DNA from: CAYOXM01 sp964407925
GTDB lineage: Bacteria > Patescibacteriota > Patescibacteriia > SG8-24
Assembly: GCA_964407925.1 (NCBI GenBank)
Contig: CAYOXM010000003.1
Span: 43,244 to 107,243 of the forward strand
Direction of reading: 5' to 3'
Length of the DNA: 64,000 bases
Shown: positions 40,209 to 48,644 of the stretch, in pieces
Layout: each line of letters opens with the position of its first letter
How positions within the stretch are numbered: the stretch's first letter is position 1
Program-made: the position numbers and the translations under genes
The notes under the pieces: generated by a model
What the model saw: the letters and a program-made list of their open reading frames with translations, nothing else
What the model was told of the DNA's origin: nothing
The model's database searches: none

Positions 40209-41777
40209 ATGTCACCGCAACACCCGCACAAGCCGTCTTCGGGTTTCGACGGCCTCGGCATCGCGCCGAAACTTCTTGAAACTCTCGACAAGCACAAATA
40301 CACGGTTCCGACCCCGATTCAGGAGAAGGCCATCCCGGTCGCCCTCGAAGGCAAGGACGTCATGGGCATCGCGCAGACCGGCACGGGCAAGACGCTCGCG
40401 TTCGGCATTCCGATGATCCAGCGCCTCGCCCAAGTGAAGGGCCGCGGCCTCGTCATCCTCCCGACGCGCGAGCTCGCGCTCCAGGTCGACGAAACGTTCT
40501 TGAAAATCGGCCGCGACATCAACCTGCGCACCGCCGTCCTCATCGGCGGTGCCTCGATGAGCCGCCAGATCGAGATGCTCCGCAAGAGCCCGCACGTCGT
40601 CGTCGCCACTCCGGGCCGCCTGATCGACCACCTGAACCAGCGGACCATCGGCCTCGATGACGTCCGCGTCCTCGTGCTCGACGAGGCGGACCGCATGCTC
40701 GACATGGGCTTCGAGCCGCAAATCAAGCGCATCCTCCAGAACGTTCCGAAGGAGCGGCAGACCATGCTCTTCTCCGCGACGATGCCGGACGAGATCACGC
40801 GCATCGCGACGAACTACATGAAGCTCCCCGTGCGCATCGAGATCGCGCGCGCCGGCACCGCCGCCGAACTCGTCACGCAGGAGCTGTTCGTCGTGAAGAA
40901 GGACGACAAGAACCGCCTCCTCGAGAAGATGCTCATCGAGCACCCGGGCTCGTGCCTCGTCTTTACGCGGACGAAATTCGGCGCCAAGAAGCTGATGCGC
41001 GCCATCAAGGCGATGGGCCAGTCCGCCGCCGAGATCCACTCCAACCGCACGCTGAACCAGCGTCGCGAGGCGCTTGACGGCTTCAAGTCCGGCAAGTACC
41101 GCGTCCTCGTCGCGACCGACATCGCCGCGCGCGGCATCGACGTCACCGGCATCGCTTCCGTCATCAACTACGACGTCCCGGAGAATCCGGACGACTACGT
41201 GCACCGCATCGGCCGCACCGGCCGCGCCGGACACAAGGGCCACGCGATCACCTTCGCCATGCCCGACCAGGGCGACGAGGTCCGCGGCATCGAAAAGGTC
41301 ACGCGCATCAACCTGCCGATTTCCAAGCTCCCCTCCGACCTCCCGCCGCACCGCGCCGCTCCCCCGATGAGCCGGTTCGACCGCGACGAGGATCGCGGCT
41401 ACGGCCGCGGCGGCCGCGCCGCCGGAGGCTACGGCGGCCGAGGCGGCCGCTCGGGCGGCTACGGCCACGGCCGTCCTCAGCAGGGCGGATCCGGTTACGG
41501 CGGCCAACGCCGCGCCGCGCCCGGCGGATCTTCGGCCGGCGGCAACGGCGGACAACCGCGCCGCGACGCATACCCGTCGAAGCCGTCCCAGCCGCGCCGC
41601 GATGACCATCGCCCCGCGAAACCCGCAGAGCCGCGCCGCGACGCCATGTCCACGATGTCCTCGAAGGAAGTGGACGACATCATCACGCCGAAGTTCTTCG
41701 GTCCGGAAGCGGACGATTCGCTCCGCCCGCCGAAACCGAAGCTCCCCCGCGATTTCAAGCGCGGCAATCGGCGCTAA
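40209..41777 (+). CDS. DEAD-box RNA helicase (RhlE/DeaD-like)
   Basis: 522 residues. All motifs are present: TPIQEKAIP (Q), AQTGTGKT, PTRELALQ, TPGRL, DEAD, SAT, FTRTKFGA, ATDIAARGID, HRIGRTGR. The C-terminal ~140 residues are an Arg/Gly/Tyr-rich disordered tail (RGYGRGGRAAGGYGGRGG-type) that binds RNA and may drive condensation. Likely roles are RNA unfolding, ribosome assembly or cold adaptation. Its leader suggests tight, condition-dependent expression. Confidence 0.95.
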   Translation: MSPQHPHKPSSGFDGLGIAPKLLETLDKHKYTVPTPIQEKAIPVALEGKDVMGIAQTGTGKTLAFGIPMIQRLAQVKGRGLVILPTRELALQVDETFLKIGRDINLRTAVLIGGASMSRQIEMLRKSPHVVVATPGRLIDHLNQRTIGLDDVRVLVLDEADRMLDMGFEPQIKRILQNVPKERQTMLFSATMPDEITRIATNYMKLPVRIEIARAGTAAELVTQELFVVKKDDKNRLLEKMLIEHPGSCLVFTRTKFGAKKLMRAIKAMGQSAAEIHSNRTLNQRREALDGFKSGKYRVLVATDIAARGIDVTGIASVINYDVPENPDDYVHRIGRTGRAGHKGHAITFAMPDQGDEVRGIEKVTRINLPISKLPSDLPPHRAAPPMSRFDRDEDRGYGRGGRAAGGYGGRGGRSGGYGHGRPQQGGSGYGGQRRAAPGGSSAGGNGGQPRRDAYPSKPSQPRRDDHRPAKPAEPRRDAMSTMSSKEVDDIITPKFFGPEADDSLRPPKPKLPRDFKRGNRR

Positions 41778-41781
41778 ACGG

Positions 41782-41815
41782 AAACCGCCCCGCAGGATTG
41801 CGGGGCGGTTTTTCG
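41782..41815 (+). terminator. Terminator
   Basis: AACCGCCCCGC/GCGGGGCGGTT stem with TTTTT. Confidence 0.92.
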
Positions 41816-41845
41816 TTCGACCGCGATTCGCTATACTGTCCCGGT

Positions 41846-42097
41846 ATGCAACACGAACTCCCGCAAGGGCACGAATACGCGCCGGAAAGAAAGCCGCCTG
41901 ACATCTACAAAAAATCGCTCGACGTGCAGGCGGCGATTCTCGCCGGCATCGAAGGCGAATCGGCGCGCCACGAGTGGGTCGACAGGAACGCGGCGCGCTT
42001 CCGCGAACTTCTCGAAAAGGACGCGGCGTTCGAAAAAATGGTGCTCAACGAGGACGTGGAAGGCGTGAAGCGGCGGCTTGAGCAGGAGACGCACTGA
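41846..42097 (+). CDS. Small helical protein of unknown function
   Basis: 83 residues, charged and predicted helical (ESARHEWVDRNAARFRELLEKD). No cysteines, membrane segments or recognised domain. TATACT (41832-41837) lies 8 bases before the ATG, so the mRNA is leaderless. Confidence 0.7.
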   Translation: MQHELPQGHEYAPERKPPDIYKKSLDVQAAILAGIEGESARHEWVDRNAARFRELLEKDAAFEKMVLNEDVEGVKRRLEQETH

Positions 42098-42133
42098 AAC
42101 TGAAAAGCGCCCGTCCGGACGCCCTTCGTCAGT

Positions 42134-43204
42134 TCAGCTCCCTTCCGCGGCCGGCCGTACGACGATCATCGCCGTGCGGCCATCTTCGAGCGGCGCGTGA
42201 TATCCGGACGGATAATCCATGAGCGCTGCCTGCAAAGCCTCGCGCGAATAGCGAAAGCCTGCCCCGCGCCGCGTTCCCGGCTCGTTCGTGACGAATTCGT
42301 CGGTCTCCGTGTCGAAGCCCGTGACGACGAGCATGTGCCGGAGCGGGCCCGGCGGCGCGAACCACGGGTTCGGCAGGAGGCGGCCGTTCACCGGAACCAC
42401 GGCGACGTTGCCGGCGACGAGCGCGTCAGCGACGTCATCGACGGTAACGTCCTCACGCAATTCCACGCCGTCGTATCCGAAGTAGCCCCTGAACAGGCGG
42501 TCGACCGTGTCGGCGGCGGACGTGTCCTCGTGACTGCCGTACGTCCGCCGTTCGTAGTCGGCGGCGGCGACGATTTCGCGCTCCGCATCGGCGGGAGCGA
42601 TGTCGCCCTCTCCCCTGGCCCAACGCACGGCCATGAGCGCCGACGCCTCCTCGCAACCCTCCTGCTGCCGCCGGTCCGACCAGCGGCCGAGCGGCGCCTG
42701 CGCCGCGAACGGCACGTCATGGACGACCGACCGCGGGACGGCGTCGGACGCGAGCGGCACGGACAGCAGGTCGTCGCGCGTGACCCCGAGGCCGAGTTCC
42801 CGCATGACGGCGAACGCGTCGGCGGGGCGTCCGAGGAAGCGGCGACGGCGGTCCGTCGGATCGACGTACCACGCCTCGCCGCGGGACTCGACCTGCAGCA
42901 AAATGCGTCCGGCAAGCCGTTCGCGAAGCGAGGGGTCGCCGGCGGCGTCATCGCCCTTCTCGGGAACGAGCGCAAGGTCGCGATTAGAAATGCCGAGCCC
43001 CAAGCGCCGCATGAGCGCGAAGGCATCATCCGGTCGTCCGAGATAATGCCGACCGACAGGCATGGGGGCGACGTACCACGCCTCGCCCGCGTTCTCGACG
43101 TCCAAGAGGATGCGTCCGCGGACGCGGTCGTTCAGCGTCTCCGCGCCGGCGATGAGCGGAACTGCCGCGGCGAGCGCCGCGGCGAGAAGCAGTTTCTTTC
43201 GCAT
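42134..43204 (-). CDS. Secreted C39-like cysteine peptidase with two N-terminal repeats
   Basis: 356 residues. Signal peptide 1-~21. Two copies of a ~45-residue repeat (GRILLDVENAGEAWYV... and GRILLQVESRGEAWYV..., each ending LGRP.DAF..MR.LGLG) that I associate with Patescibacteria exported proteins. The C-terminal peptidase_C39_2 domain has QQEGCEEASALMAV (catalytic Cys) and GPLRHMLVVTGFD (catalytic His). TATACT 8 bases before the ATG implies leaderless mRNA. Targets unknown. Confidence 0.85.
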   Translation of the reverse strand: MRKKLLLAAALAAAVPLIAGAETLNDRVRGRILLDVENAGEAWYVAPMPVGRHYLGRPDDAFALMRRLGLGISNRDLALVPEKGDDAAGDPSLRERLAGRILLQVESRGEAWYVDPTDRRRRFLGRPADAFAVMRELGLGVTRDDLLSVPLASDAVPRSVVHDVPFAAQAPLGRWSDRRQQEGCEEASALMAVRWARGEGDIAPADAEREIVAAADYERRTYGSHEDTSAADTVDRLFRGYFGYDGVELREDVTVDDVADALVAGNVAVVPVNGRLLPNPWFAPPGPLRHMLVVTGFDTETDEFVTNEPGTRRGAGFRYSREALQAALMDYPSGYHAPLEDGRTAMIVVRPAAEGS

Positions 43205-43255
43205 GGTGAAAAGTATAACGCAAACGCCGGTCCGGGGAAAACGGGAACGGCGTCC

Positions 43256-43284
43256 TTGACCCCCTGCCGCCGAAACCGTACCGT
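43256..43284 (+). promoter_or_regulatory. Promoter of the 98-residue secreted protein
   Basis: TTGACC (43256-43261), 17-bp spacer, TACCGT (43279-43284). Confidence 0.7.
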
Positions 43285-43308
43285 GACGCCGACCGAAAGG
43301 AGGTCGCG

Positions 43309-43605
43309 ATGTCCCGTACCGGCATCAAGCTATTTCTTCCGCTCATCCTGTTTTGCGCCCTTTTCGCCTTCTGCTCGGCCGTCCTCAAGGCGGTCGACGC
43401 GCGTACGGCCTACGCGCAGGCGTCGCCGACGGAAATAAAACTCCCGGCGGGACAGAAGCTCGAAGGGGCGGGCTGGCACTGCTGGAGCGGCGGCTCCTGC
43501 GAGCTCTGGTACCTGACCAGGCCGCGCGACGCCGGCAAGGCGCCGGAGACGCACACCTTCTCGAATGCCGACGGTTCGAGGAAATACGTCATCAGGGAGC
43601 AATGA
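43309..43605 (+). CDS. Small secreted protein
   Basis: 98 residues. Signal sequence (LFLPLILFCALFAFCSA) ending near AYAQA, then a mature part of about 60 residues with two Cys (WHCWSGGSCELWYLT) likely disulfide-bonded. CGAAAGGAGGTCGCG precedes the ATG. No family recognised. Confidence 0.7.
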   Translation: MSRTGIKLFLPLILFCALFAFCSAVLKAVDARTAYAQASPTEIKLPAGQKLEGAGWHCWSGGSCELWYLTRPRDAGKAPETHTFSNADGSRKYVIREQ

Positions 43606-43609
43606 ACGC

Positions 43610-43637
43610 GAAAGCCCGACGAAGTCGGGCTTTTTCT
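43610..43637. terminator. Terminator
   Basis: AAAGCCCGAC-GAA-GTCGGGCTTTTTC stem. Confidence 0.88.
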
Positions 43638-43657
43638 TATCATGCGGCGGCCGCGAA

Positions 43658-45667
43658 TCATTCGCCGTCGACGCTGAGCAGCTCGAAGGGGTCGACGTGC
43701 CCCTGCTCGTCGCCGATCTTGTACATCCCCGCGCCTTCCAAATGCTCGTGCGTGCGCTTCAGGATATCTATCGACTGCAGCAAGGGGTGATCGGGCCTGA
43801 TGCCGGCGATGATTTTTCGGAGCGACTCAAGTTCCGGCTGGGTCGAGGCGGTGTTGAACAGGAAATGCCTGTTGTCGAGCATGTCCGGGTGCTTGGCGAT
43901 GAGCCGGCCATAGGCATAATACGGCATCATCACCTTTCCCCTCGTCTTGCTGAACAGGTGGTACGCGTCCCTGTCCTTGTATTCGTAGTTCATCCCTGCC
44001 GGCATGACGACCGTCTTGTCTTCGGGCATGTCGCGGATGACCTCGGCGATCTTCTCGAAATCATCAATGTAGATTTCGCTGATGTCGATGGTGCGCCGTC
44101 CCTTGCCGGAAAGCAGGGCGCGCAGGTCGGCGGGGTCGATGCGTCCGCCCTCCAATTTCTGATCCTTGCCGCCGTATTCGATCTTGACGTTGGTTGGACC
44201 GACGGCGTCTTCCATGACTGCGAGTCCGTATTCCCCGAGGAACGTCGGCGAAAGACGCCCGCCCTCGAGCGTCTTGACGCTGATGCTTCCCACGGAGTTC
44301 TCACGGATGGCCTGTCGCGCCGCCTCCTGCTGCCAATGCTCCATCGTGCCATACCGCACCCGCCAGACGTGCTTCGTCGTCCCCGCGCCCATCTCGCCGA
44401 CCGTCTTTCCGACGTCGCCGATCGTCTTCGCGTCCGGCGATTCCAGGTCCGTGGCGTCGAAGATGACGATGTCGCTCTTCTGGCCCGTCCACGGGTCGAT
44501 CCGCTCGATCGCCGGCGTGTCCACGAGCCGCTTGACGACTTCCGCCGAGGACGGCTCCGTGAGCAACTGCACCTCCATCACCTGGTCCTTCAGCGCCGCT
44601 TCCTGAGCGGCCAGCGCGGCGAGTTCCGCCTCGGTCATCTTCCGCGGCTCGACGCCTTCGCGCGCGGCTTCCCGCACCACGAAGTCGGACGCCTTGAGCG
44701 GCCCGTCGATCTTGACGTTCAGCTTCGCCGGCTCGTCGGTGACGACGGCGATGTCGGCGCTTGCCTTCACCTCCCCCGGTTTCCCCGCGGCCTTCACCTC
44801 GACGGGCGCCGCGCTGACGAGCGCCTTCATGACCGCTTCCATCGGCAACGTCGCGGTCCCGGGCTCGTTTTCCGCTCCGACCCACTTTCGCGTCGCCTTG
44901 CCCTCGAGGAGGTAAAGCGCGTCGCGATTCCCGGCATCGTCCACGTGCTCGAGCCCGGCGATCTCGTGCTGCTTCACGAGCTGCGTCGTGAGCCGCCAGT
45001 GCTTGCGCTTGTCCGCAGGAATCTTCGCGAGCACGCCCTCGAACACTATCCCCTGGCTTCGCGCGACGGCGACGCAGTTGCGGTCGCCGTTGTTGAAATA
45101 CCGCGTCACGGACGCCTGCCCCCAGTCGTATGCCTTGTCCGGACCGTACAGTTCCGTGCTGATGCGACGGAGCTCGTCCTCGTCGAGGTCGTCGCCCACT
45201 TCGGCGGCGTACTTCGCGATGAGGGCGTCGGCCTTGTTCTCGGCCGCCGCGACCTCGCCCGCAGGCACGCCGTTGTGCCGCTCGAGATCGAACTGCATCC
45301 TCTTGAATGACGGACCTTCGCCCGCTTCCAATTTTTTCTCGGTTTCGGCCTTGTACGCGGCGAGCGCGGCGCGGTCGATTCGGCTTTCCCGATCGGAAAC
45401 GCGCGTCGCGACGGCCGCCTTCTGTTCCGCGCTCTGCGGGTCAAGCACCATGTGCTCGCGCTCCCACGCGTTCGTGAATGCCTCCTTCGTCGCATGCGCC
45501 GCCCGCTCGATGGCGCTGCCGACGTCCTTCTGGAGCGGCAGATGCAAGGCGCCGGCGACGAGGAGCGGCTTGGCCAAAGGGTGCTCGGCCAGCTTCTTCA
45601 GGAGCCCCTTTTTCGGGGGTTCTTCCTTCGGCTCATCGTCGGGACGGGGATGCGAGCGTTCGCGCAT
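43658..45667 (-). CDS. Large cytoplasmic protein of unknown function
   Basis: 669 residues. No signal peptide; the N-terminus is charged (RPDDEPKEEPPKKG). Regions rich in Glu/Ala/Lys (~90-170) look helical, followed by mixed alpha/beta segments (DIVIFDATDLESPDAK, GRRTIDISEIYIDDFEKIAEVIRD). No catalytic motif recognised. A TAGAGT -10 about 9 bases before the ATG suggests leaderless mRNA. Framing by neighbours and uniform codon use support a real gene. Confidence 0.75.
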   Translation of the reverse strand: MRERSHPRPDDEPKEEPPKKGLLKKLAEHPLAKPLLVAGALHLPLQKDVGSAIERAAHATKEAFTNAWEREHMVLDPQSAEQKAAVATRVSDRESRIDRAALAAYKAETEKKLEAGEGPSFKRMQFDLERHNGVPAGEVAAAENKADALIAKYAAEVGDDLDEDELRRISTELYGPDKAYDWGQASVTRYFNNGDRNCVAVARSQGIVFEGVLAKIPADKRKHWRLTTQLVKQHEIAGLEHVDDAGNRDALYLLEGKATRKWVGAENEPGTATLPMEAVMKALVSAAPVEVKAAGKPGEVKASADIAVVTDEPAKLNVKIDGPLKASDFVVREAAREGVEPRKMTEAELAALAAQEAALKDQVMEVQLLTEPSSAEVVKRLVDTPAIERIDPWTGQKSDIVIFDATDLESPDAKTIGDVGKTVGEMGAGTTKHVWRVRYGTMEHWQQEAARQAIRENSVGSISVKTLEGGRLSPTFLGEYGLAVMEDAVGPTNVKIEYGGKDQKLEGGRIDPADLRALLSGKGRRTIDISEIYIDDFEKIAEVIRDMPEDKTVVMPAGMNYEYKDRDAYHLFSKTRGKVMMPYYAYGRLIAKHPDMLDNRHFLFNTASTQPELESLRKIIAGIRPDHPLLQSIDILKRTHEHLEGAGMYKIGDEQGHVDPFELLSVDGE

Positions 45668-45709
45668 ATCGGGGAAACTCTAGCACGGTCGCCGACAAGC
45701 GGAAAATCC

Positions 45710-45738
45710 TTGACAACGGCGCCCGGCCGCGGCATATT
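45710..45738 (+). promoter_or_regulatory. Promoter of the arginine-decarboxylase leader
   Basis: TTGACA (45710-45715), 17-bp spacer, CATATT (45733-45738). A TATACT at 45761-45766 might be a second -10, but starting there would cut the 5' arm of the leader stem. Confidence 0.65.
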
Positions 45739-45764
45739 GTTGCCCTCTTCCGCAGCATGTTATA

Positions 45765-45901
45765 CTCAAGACGGAAGCCAATGCACGGCCTGTGTCCACT
45801 GACGAGCACCCATCACGTCCCGAAAAGATTCCTTGGCGTAGCGATGCCCGTCTTGAGGTCGGTTCAACGGAACGAATTTCCATGAAATTCGTTTTTTCAA
45901 T
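45765..45901 (+). promoter_or_regulatory. Riboswitch-like leader with terminator before the decarboxylase
   Basis: A perfect 10-bp long-range stem, CTCAAGACGG (45765-45774)/CCGTCTTGAG (45848-45857), closes a domain of about 73 bases. Inside it GCCAA (45777-45781) can pair with TTGGC (45833-45837) and GACG with CGTC. Then AACGAATTT (45871-45879)/AAATTCGTT (45885-45893) runs into TTTTTT, an intrinsic terminator 5 bases before the ATG. This is the architecture of aptamer plus expression platform. I cannot match it to a named riboswitch. Confidence 0.65.
45781..45885 (+). CDS. Possible 34-residue upstream ORF in the decarboxylase leader
   Basis: ATG at 45781 preceded closely by GGAAG; 34 codons, ending TGA inside the terminator loop. 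It contains three Arg codons (AGA, AGG, CGG), two of them of a type rare in GC-rich genomes, but no Arg run. It could be a leader peptide for Arg-dependent attenuation or simply chance within a structured RNA. Confidence 0.3.
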   Translation: MHGLCPLTSTHHVPKRFLGVAMPVLRSVQRNEFP

Positions 45902-47275
45902 ATGAAAAAAAAGAAGAAACGCAACGGCTTCCGGCAATTCTGGCGCCTCGGCAAGGAAGAATTCAACACGCAATACTTCGACGTCTCGAAGAAGGGCGAG
46001 CTGACGGTGCGCGAAGGCAACTACCAATACAACATCCACGAACTCGTGAAGAAGTACGGGAGCACGCTCGTCGTGTTTTTCCCGCACATCCTGGAGCGGC
46101 GCGTCCGCAACCTGATCGACCTGTTCATCGGCTACGTCAAAATCAACGATTACCGCGGCCGGTTCTACTACCACTATCCGATGAAGGTGAACCAGAGCAA
46201 GGAGTTCGTCCTGCCGCTCGTGTCCGAGGGCGCGAACCTCGAGACCTCGTCGGCGAACGAGCTGTGGATCGTGAAACGCATGTGGGAGCAGGGCAAGTTC
46301 GCCGACCGCACGCGCGTGCTGTGCAACGGCCCGAAGACCGAGAAGTACCTCAATCTGATCGACGAACTCGACCGCAAGGGGCTGATGATCACGCCGATCG
46401 TCGAGGAAGAGTCGGAATTCGAATTCTTCAAGAAGTACAAGGGCGAAATCGGGGTGCGCGTCGACATGAACCTGAAGGTCAAGGCGCACTGGGACAAGAA
46501 ATTCAACCATTTCGGCATCCGCGAGGACGTGCTCCTGAAGTACGGCAAGATCAAGAACCTCGCCGTGCTCTCCTACCACATTTCGAGCCAGATCGAGACG
46601 GTCGACGGCTTTACCGCGCCGATCCGCCGCGCCATCGAGATTTACGCGAAGCTGCGCGAGAAGAATCCCGGACTCGACACCATCGACATCGGCGGAGGGG
46701 GCGGCGTGCCGTACGAGAAGAAGCGGTTCTACTCGGCCAAGTCGGCGATACAGCGCATAGTGAAGACGTTCAAGCAGACCTGCCAGAAGCTCGGCGTGCG
46801 CGAACCGAACATCATCTGCGAATGGGGCCGCTACATCGCCGCGCCGGCGCAGATGACGGTGTTCAAGGTGCTCACGGAAAAGGAGGTTCCGGCGGTGAGC
46901 GCCAAGCAGTGGTACACGATCGACGGGAGCTTCATGAACGATCTTCCGGACACGTGGGGCGTTCATCAGAAGTGGCACATCATTCCGGTGAACTCGATGG
47001 ACACGCGGCGCGTGCAGAAGGTCTGGCTCGCGGGATCGTCCTGCGACTCGGACGACAAGTACACGGCGGGCGGGGGCGGCGTGGTCCTGCCGAAACTCGA
47101 GGAGGCTGGCGAACTCTACGTCGCCGCGCTCGACACCGGCGCGTATCAGGACGCGCTTTCGAGCCACCACTGCCTGCTCTCCCATCCCGCGAAGCTCGTG
47201 GCCAAGGACGGCGACATCTTCGTGGTGCGGAAGCGGGAATCGGCGGAAGACGTAGGGAAGCAGTTCGGGTGGTAA
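45902..47275 (+). CDS. speA: Arginine-decarboxylase-like PLP enzyme (SpeA fold III type)
   Basis: 457 residues, shorter than the ~630 of classical SpeA. PLP lysine K95 in YPMKVNQ, SYHISSQIETVDGF, the phosphate-binding IDIGGGGGVPY, ICEWGRYIAAP, the substrate/catalytic Cys in SSCDSDDKY, and DTGAYQDALSSHH follow the SpeA order. Would make agmatine from arginine for polyamine synthesis; a related substrate (DAP, carboxynorspermidine) is less likely. MKKKKKRNGF is an unusually basic start. No ribosome site; the leader terminator abuts the ATG. Confidence 0.82.
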   Translation: MKKKKKRNGFRQFWRLGKEEFNTQYFDVSKKGELTVREGNYQYNIHELVKKYGSTLVVFFPHILERRVRNLIDLFIGYVKINDYRGRFYYHYPMKVNQSKEFVLPLVSEGANLETSSANELWIVKRMWEQGKFADRTRVLCNGPKTEKYLNLIDELDRKGLMITPIVEEESEFEFFKKYKGEIGVRVDMNLKVKAHWDKKFNHFGIREDVLLKYGKIKNLAVLSYHISSQIETVDGFTAPIRRAIEIYAKLREKNPGLDTIDIGGGGGVPYEKKRFYSAKSAIQRIVKTFKQTCQKLGVREPNIICEWGRYIAAPAQMTVFKVLTEKEVPAVSAKQWYTIDGSFMNDLPDTWGVHQKWHIIPVNSMDTRRVQKVWLAGSSCDSDDKYTAGGGGVVLPKLEEAGELYVAALDTGAYQDALSSHHCLLSHPAKLVAKDGDIFVVRKRESAEDVGKQFGW

Positions 47276-47327
47276 GGGAGGCGTCAATGATGCAAAACGG
47301 CCGCACGGCAGGATGGGGCGGGAATGA

Positions 47328-47357
47328 AAAAGCCTCGCGCGGATGCGCGAGGCTTTT
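47328..47357. terminator. Bidirectional terminator
   Basis: AAGCCTCGCGC/GCGCGAGGCTT stem flanked by A and T runs. Confidence 0.88.
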
Positions 47358-47362
47358 GATTG

Positions 47363-48547
47363 CTAGCCGTCCGCCGTGACGCGGAAGAAACGGTTGCCGG
47401 TTCGGGCGAGGTACGAGACGCGCCCGTCCTTGCCGACGCGCGCGTTGCAGACGTCGTCGAACGTCGGCCCCTCGTCCTCGTCTATGACGACCTGGAGGCC
47501 GCGAGCGCGGGTGACGACCGCGACGAGTGCCCCGGACGGCGCGTAGAAGACGTCGCGCACGTGACGGTAACCGCGTTTCCACGCCTTCGCGCCGTCCACC
47601 GGACGGTAGCGCTTCGACGTTTCGGCGTAGAGGTATCCGGGACCGAAGTACGGGTTGAAGAGCAAGGCCACGGGCCACGCCCAGAGCGGCGTGCGCTTCT
47701 TGGCATCCTCGACCGTCTCCGCCTTTTCCAAGACGGCGCTCACGAGACGGCCCGCGAATCTCGCGGGGGCAGCGTAGTCGCAACCGACGTGCGCCATCTT
47801 CCGCCGCGTCTCGTCGAACGCCGTGCCGCCGAGACCGCCCATGGAGTCGATTTCGTCGAACCACGGACCCTCGACGCCGCGCCAGCGCATCCGGACGCGA
47901 CCGGTCTTCTCGTCGCGAACGGTCTCGGGAATTTCCCGGTTCCGCCGCGTTTCCGGCCAGCCGTCCTCGTGCCAGCTCATGATGCCGACGTCCATGGGGA
48001 CGTCGACCGGCGCCGAACGGCTGCCGTCGTCGAAGATCGTATAGCGCTTGCCGCCCTCGTGGATGATGACGGCATGCCTTCCGTGCGGCATGAGCACCGG
48101 CTGGAATCGGATCCGACCGGTCACGTCCTCCCCGTTCACGACGGTGCGGACGCCGGCATCGTCGATCGACCCGTCATCCTTGTTCCAACCGTCCCACGCG
48201 AGCCGGTCGCCGTCGAGCCAGTCGAAATAGTGGACGGTCCCGAGGGTCGACTCGTAGGCGTGTTCGCCGTTAATCGCGATCTCATGGACCAGACGGCCGC
48301 CCTCGACGTGCGCCTCGCAGGTCGCGAACTTCGTCCCGTCGAACGACAGCGAAAACCTCGGGCTGTCGCAGGAATCCCACTCGGCGACGATCCTGCCGGA
48401 GAAGACGGCGCGGTGGCGGCCGGCGCCGTCGTCCGCGAGAATCGCGTATGACGTGTTGTCCGCGCAAGCCGTGACGTGCGTCAGATGCCCGAAGACGGGA
48501 TCGAATTGCCCCAGGGGCTCCCGGACGTGCTCACGTTTAGCCATCAT
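47363..48547 (-). CDS. Beta-propeller-like protein of unknown function
   Basis: 394 residues, cytoplasmic by sequence. Repeating short strands with Trp/Asp/Gly turns (FSGRIVAEWDS, FDGTKFATCEAHV, VVNGEDVTGRI, FDDGSRSAPVDV) resemble WG/WD-type propeller repeats. AGAGAGGCA lies before tandem ATGs; I use the upstream one. No enzymatic motif. Possibly a scaffold. Confidence 0.68.
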   Translation of the reverse strand: MMAKREHVREPLGQFDPVFGHLTHVTACADNTSYAILADDGAGRHRAVFSGRIVAEWDSCDSPRFSLSFDGTKFATCEAHVEGGRLVHEIAINGEHAYESTLGTVHYFDWLDGDRLAWDGWNKDDGSIDDAGVRTVVNGEDVTGRIRFQPVLMPHGRHAVIIHEGGKRYTIFDDGSRSAPVDVPMDVGIMSWHEDGWPETRRNREIPETVRDEKTGRVRMRWRGVEGPWFDEIDSMGGLGGTAFDETRRKMAHVGCDYAAPARFAGRLVSAVLEKAETVEDAKKRTPLWAWPVALLFNPYFGPGYLYAETSKRYRPVDGAKAWKRGYRHVRDVFYAPSGALVAVVTRARGLQVVIDEDEGPTFDDVCNARVGKDGRVSYLARTGNRFFRVTADG

Positions 48548-48644
48548 TGCCTCTCTTCCCCGCTCCTGATGTAATGAGCGAATCGCGCGACCCATACGGT
48601 CGCGACGCCGCAGAGTGGCACGAATTCCCTCATCCGTCAATCCC

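Noticed and set aside
45799..45830. CUGACGA...CGAAA resembling a hammerhead ribozyme core in the decarboxylase leader
   Set aside because: No stem II can form between the two core segments and no cleavage-site stem III is apparent.
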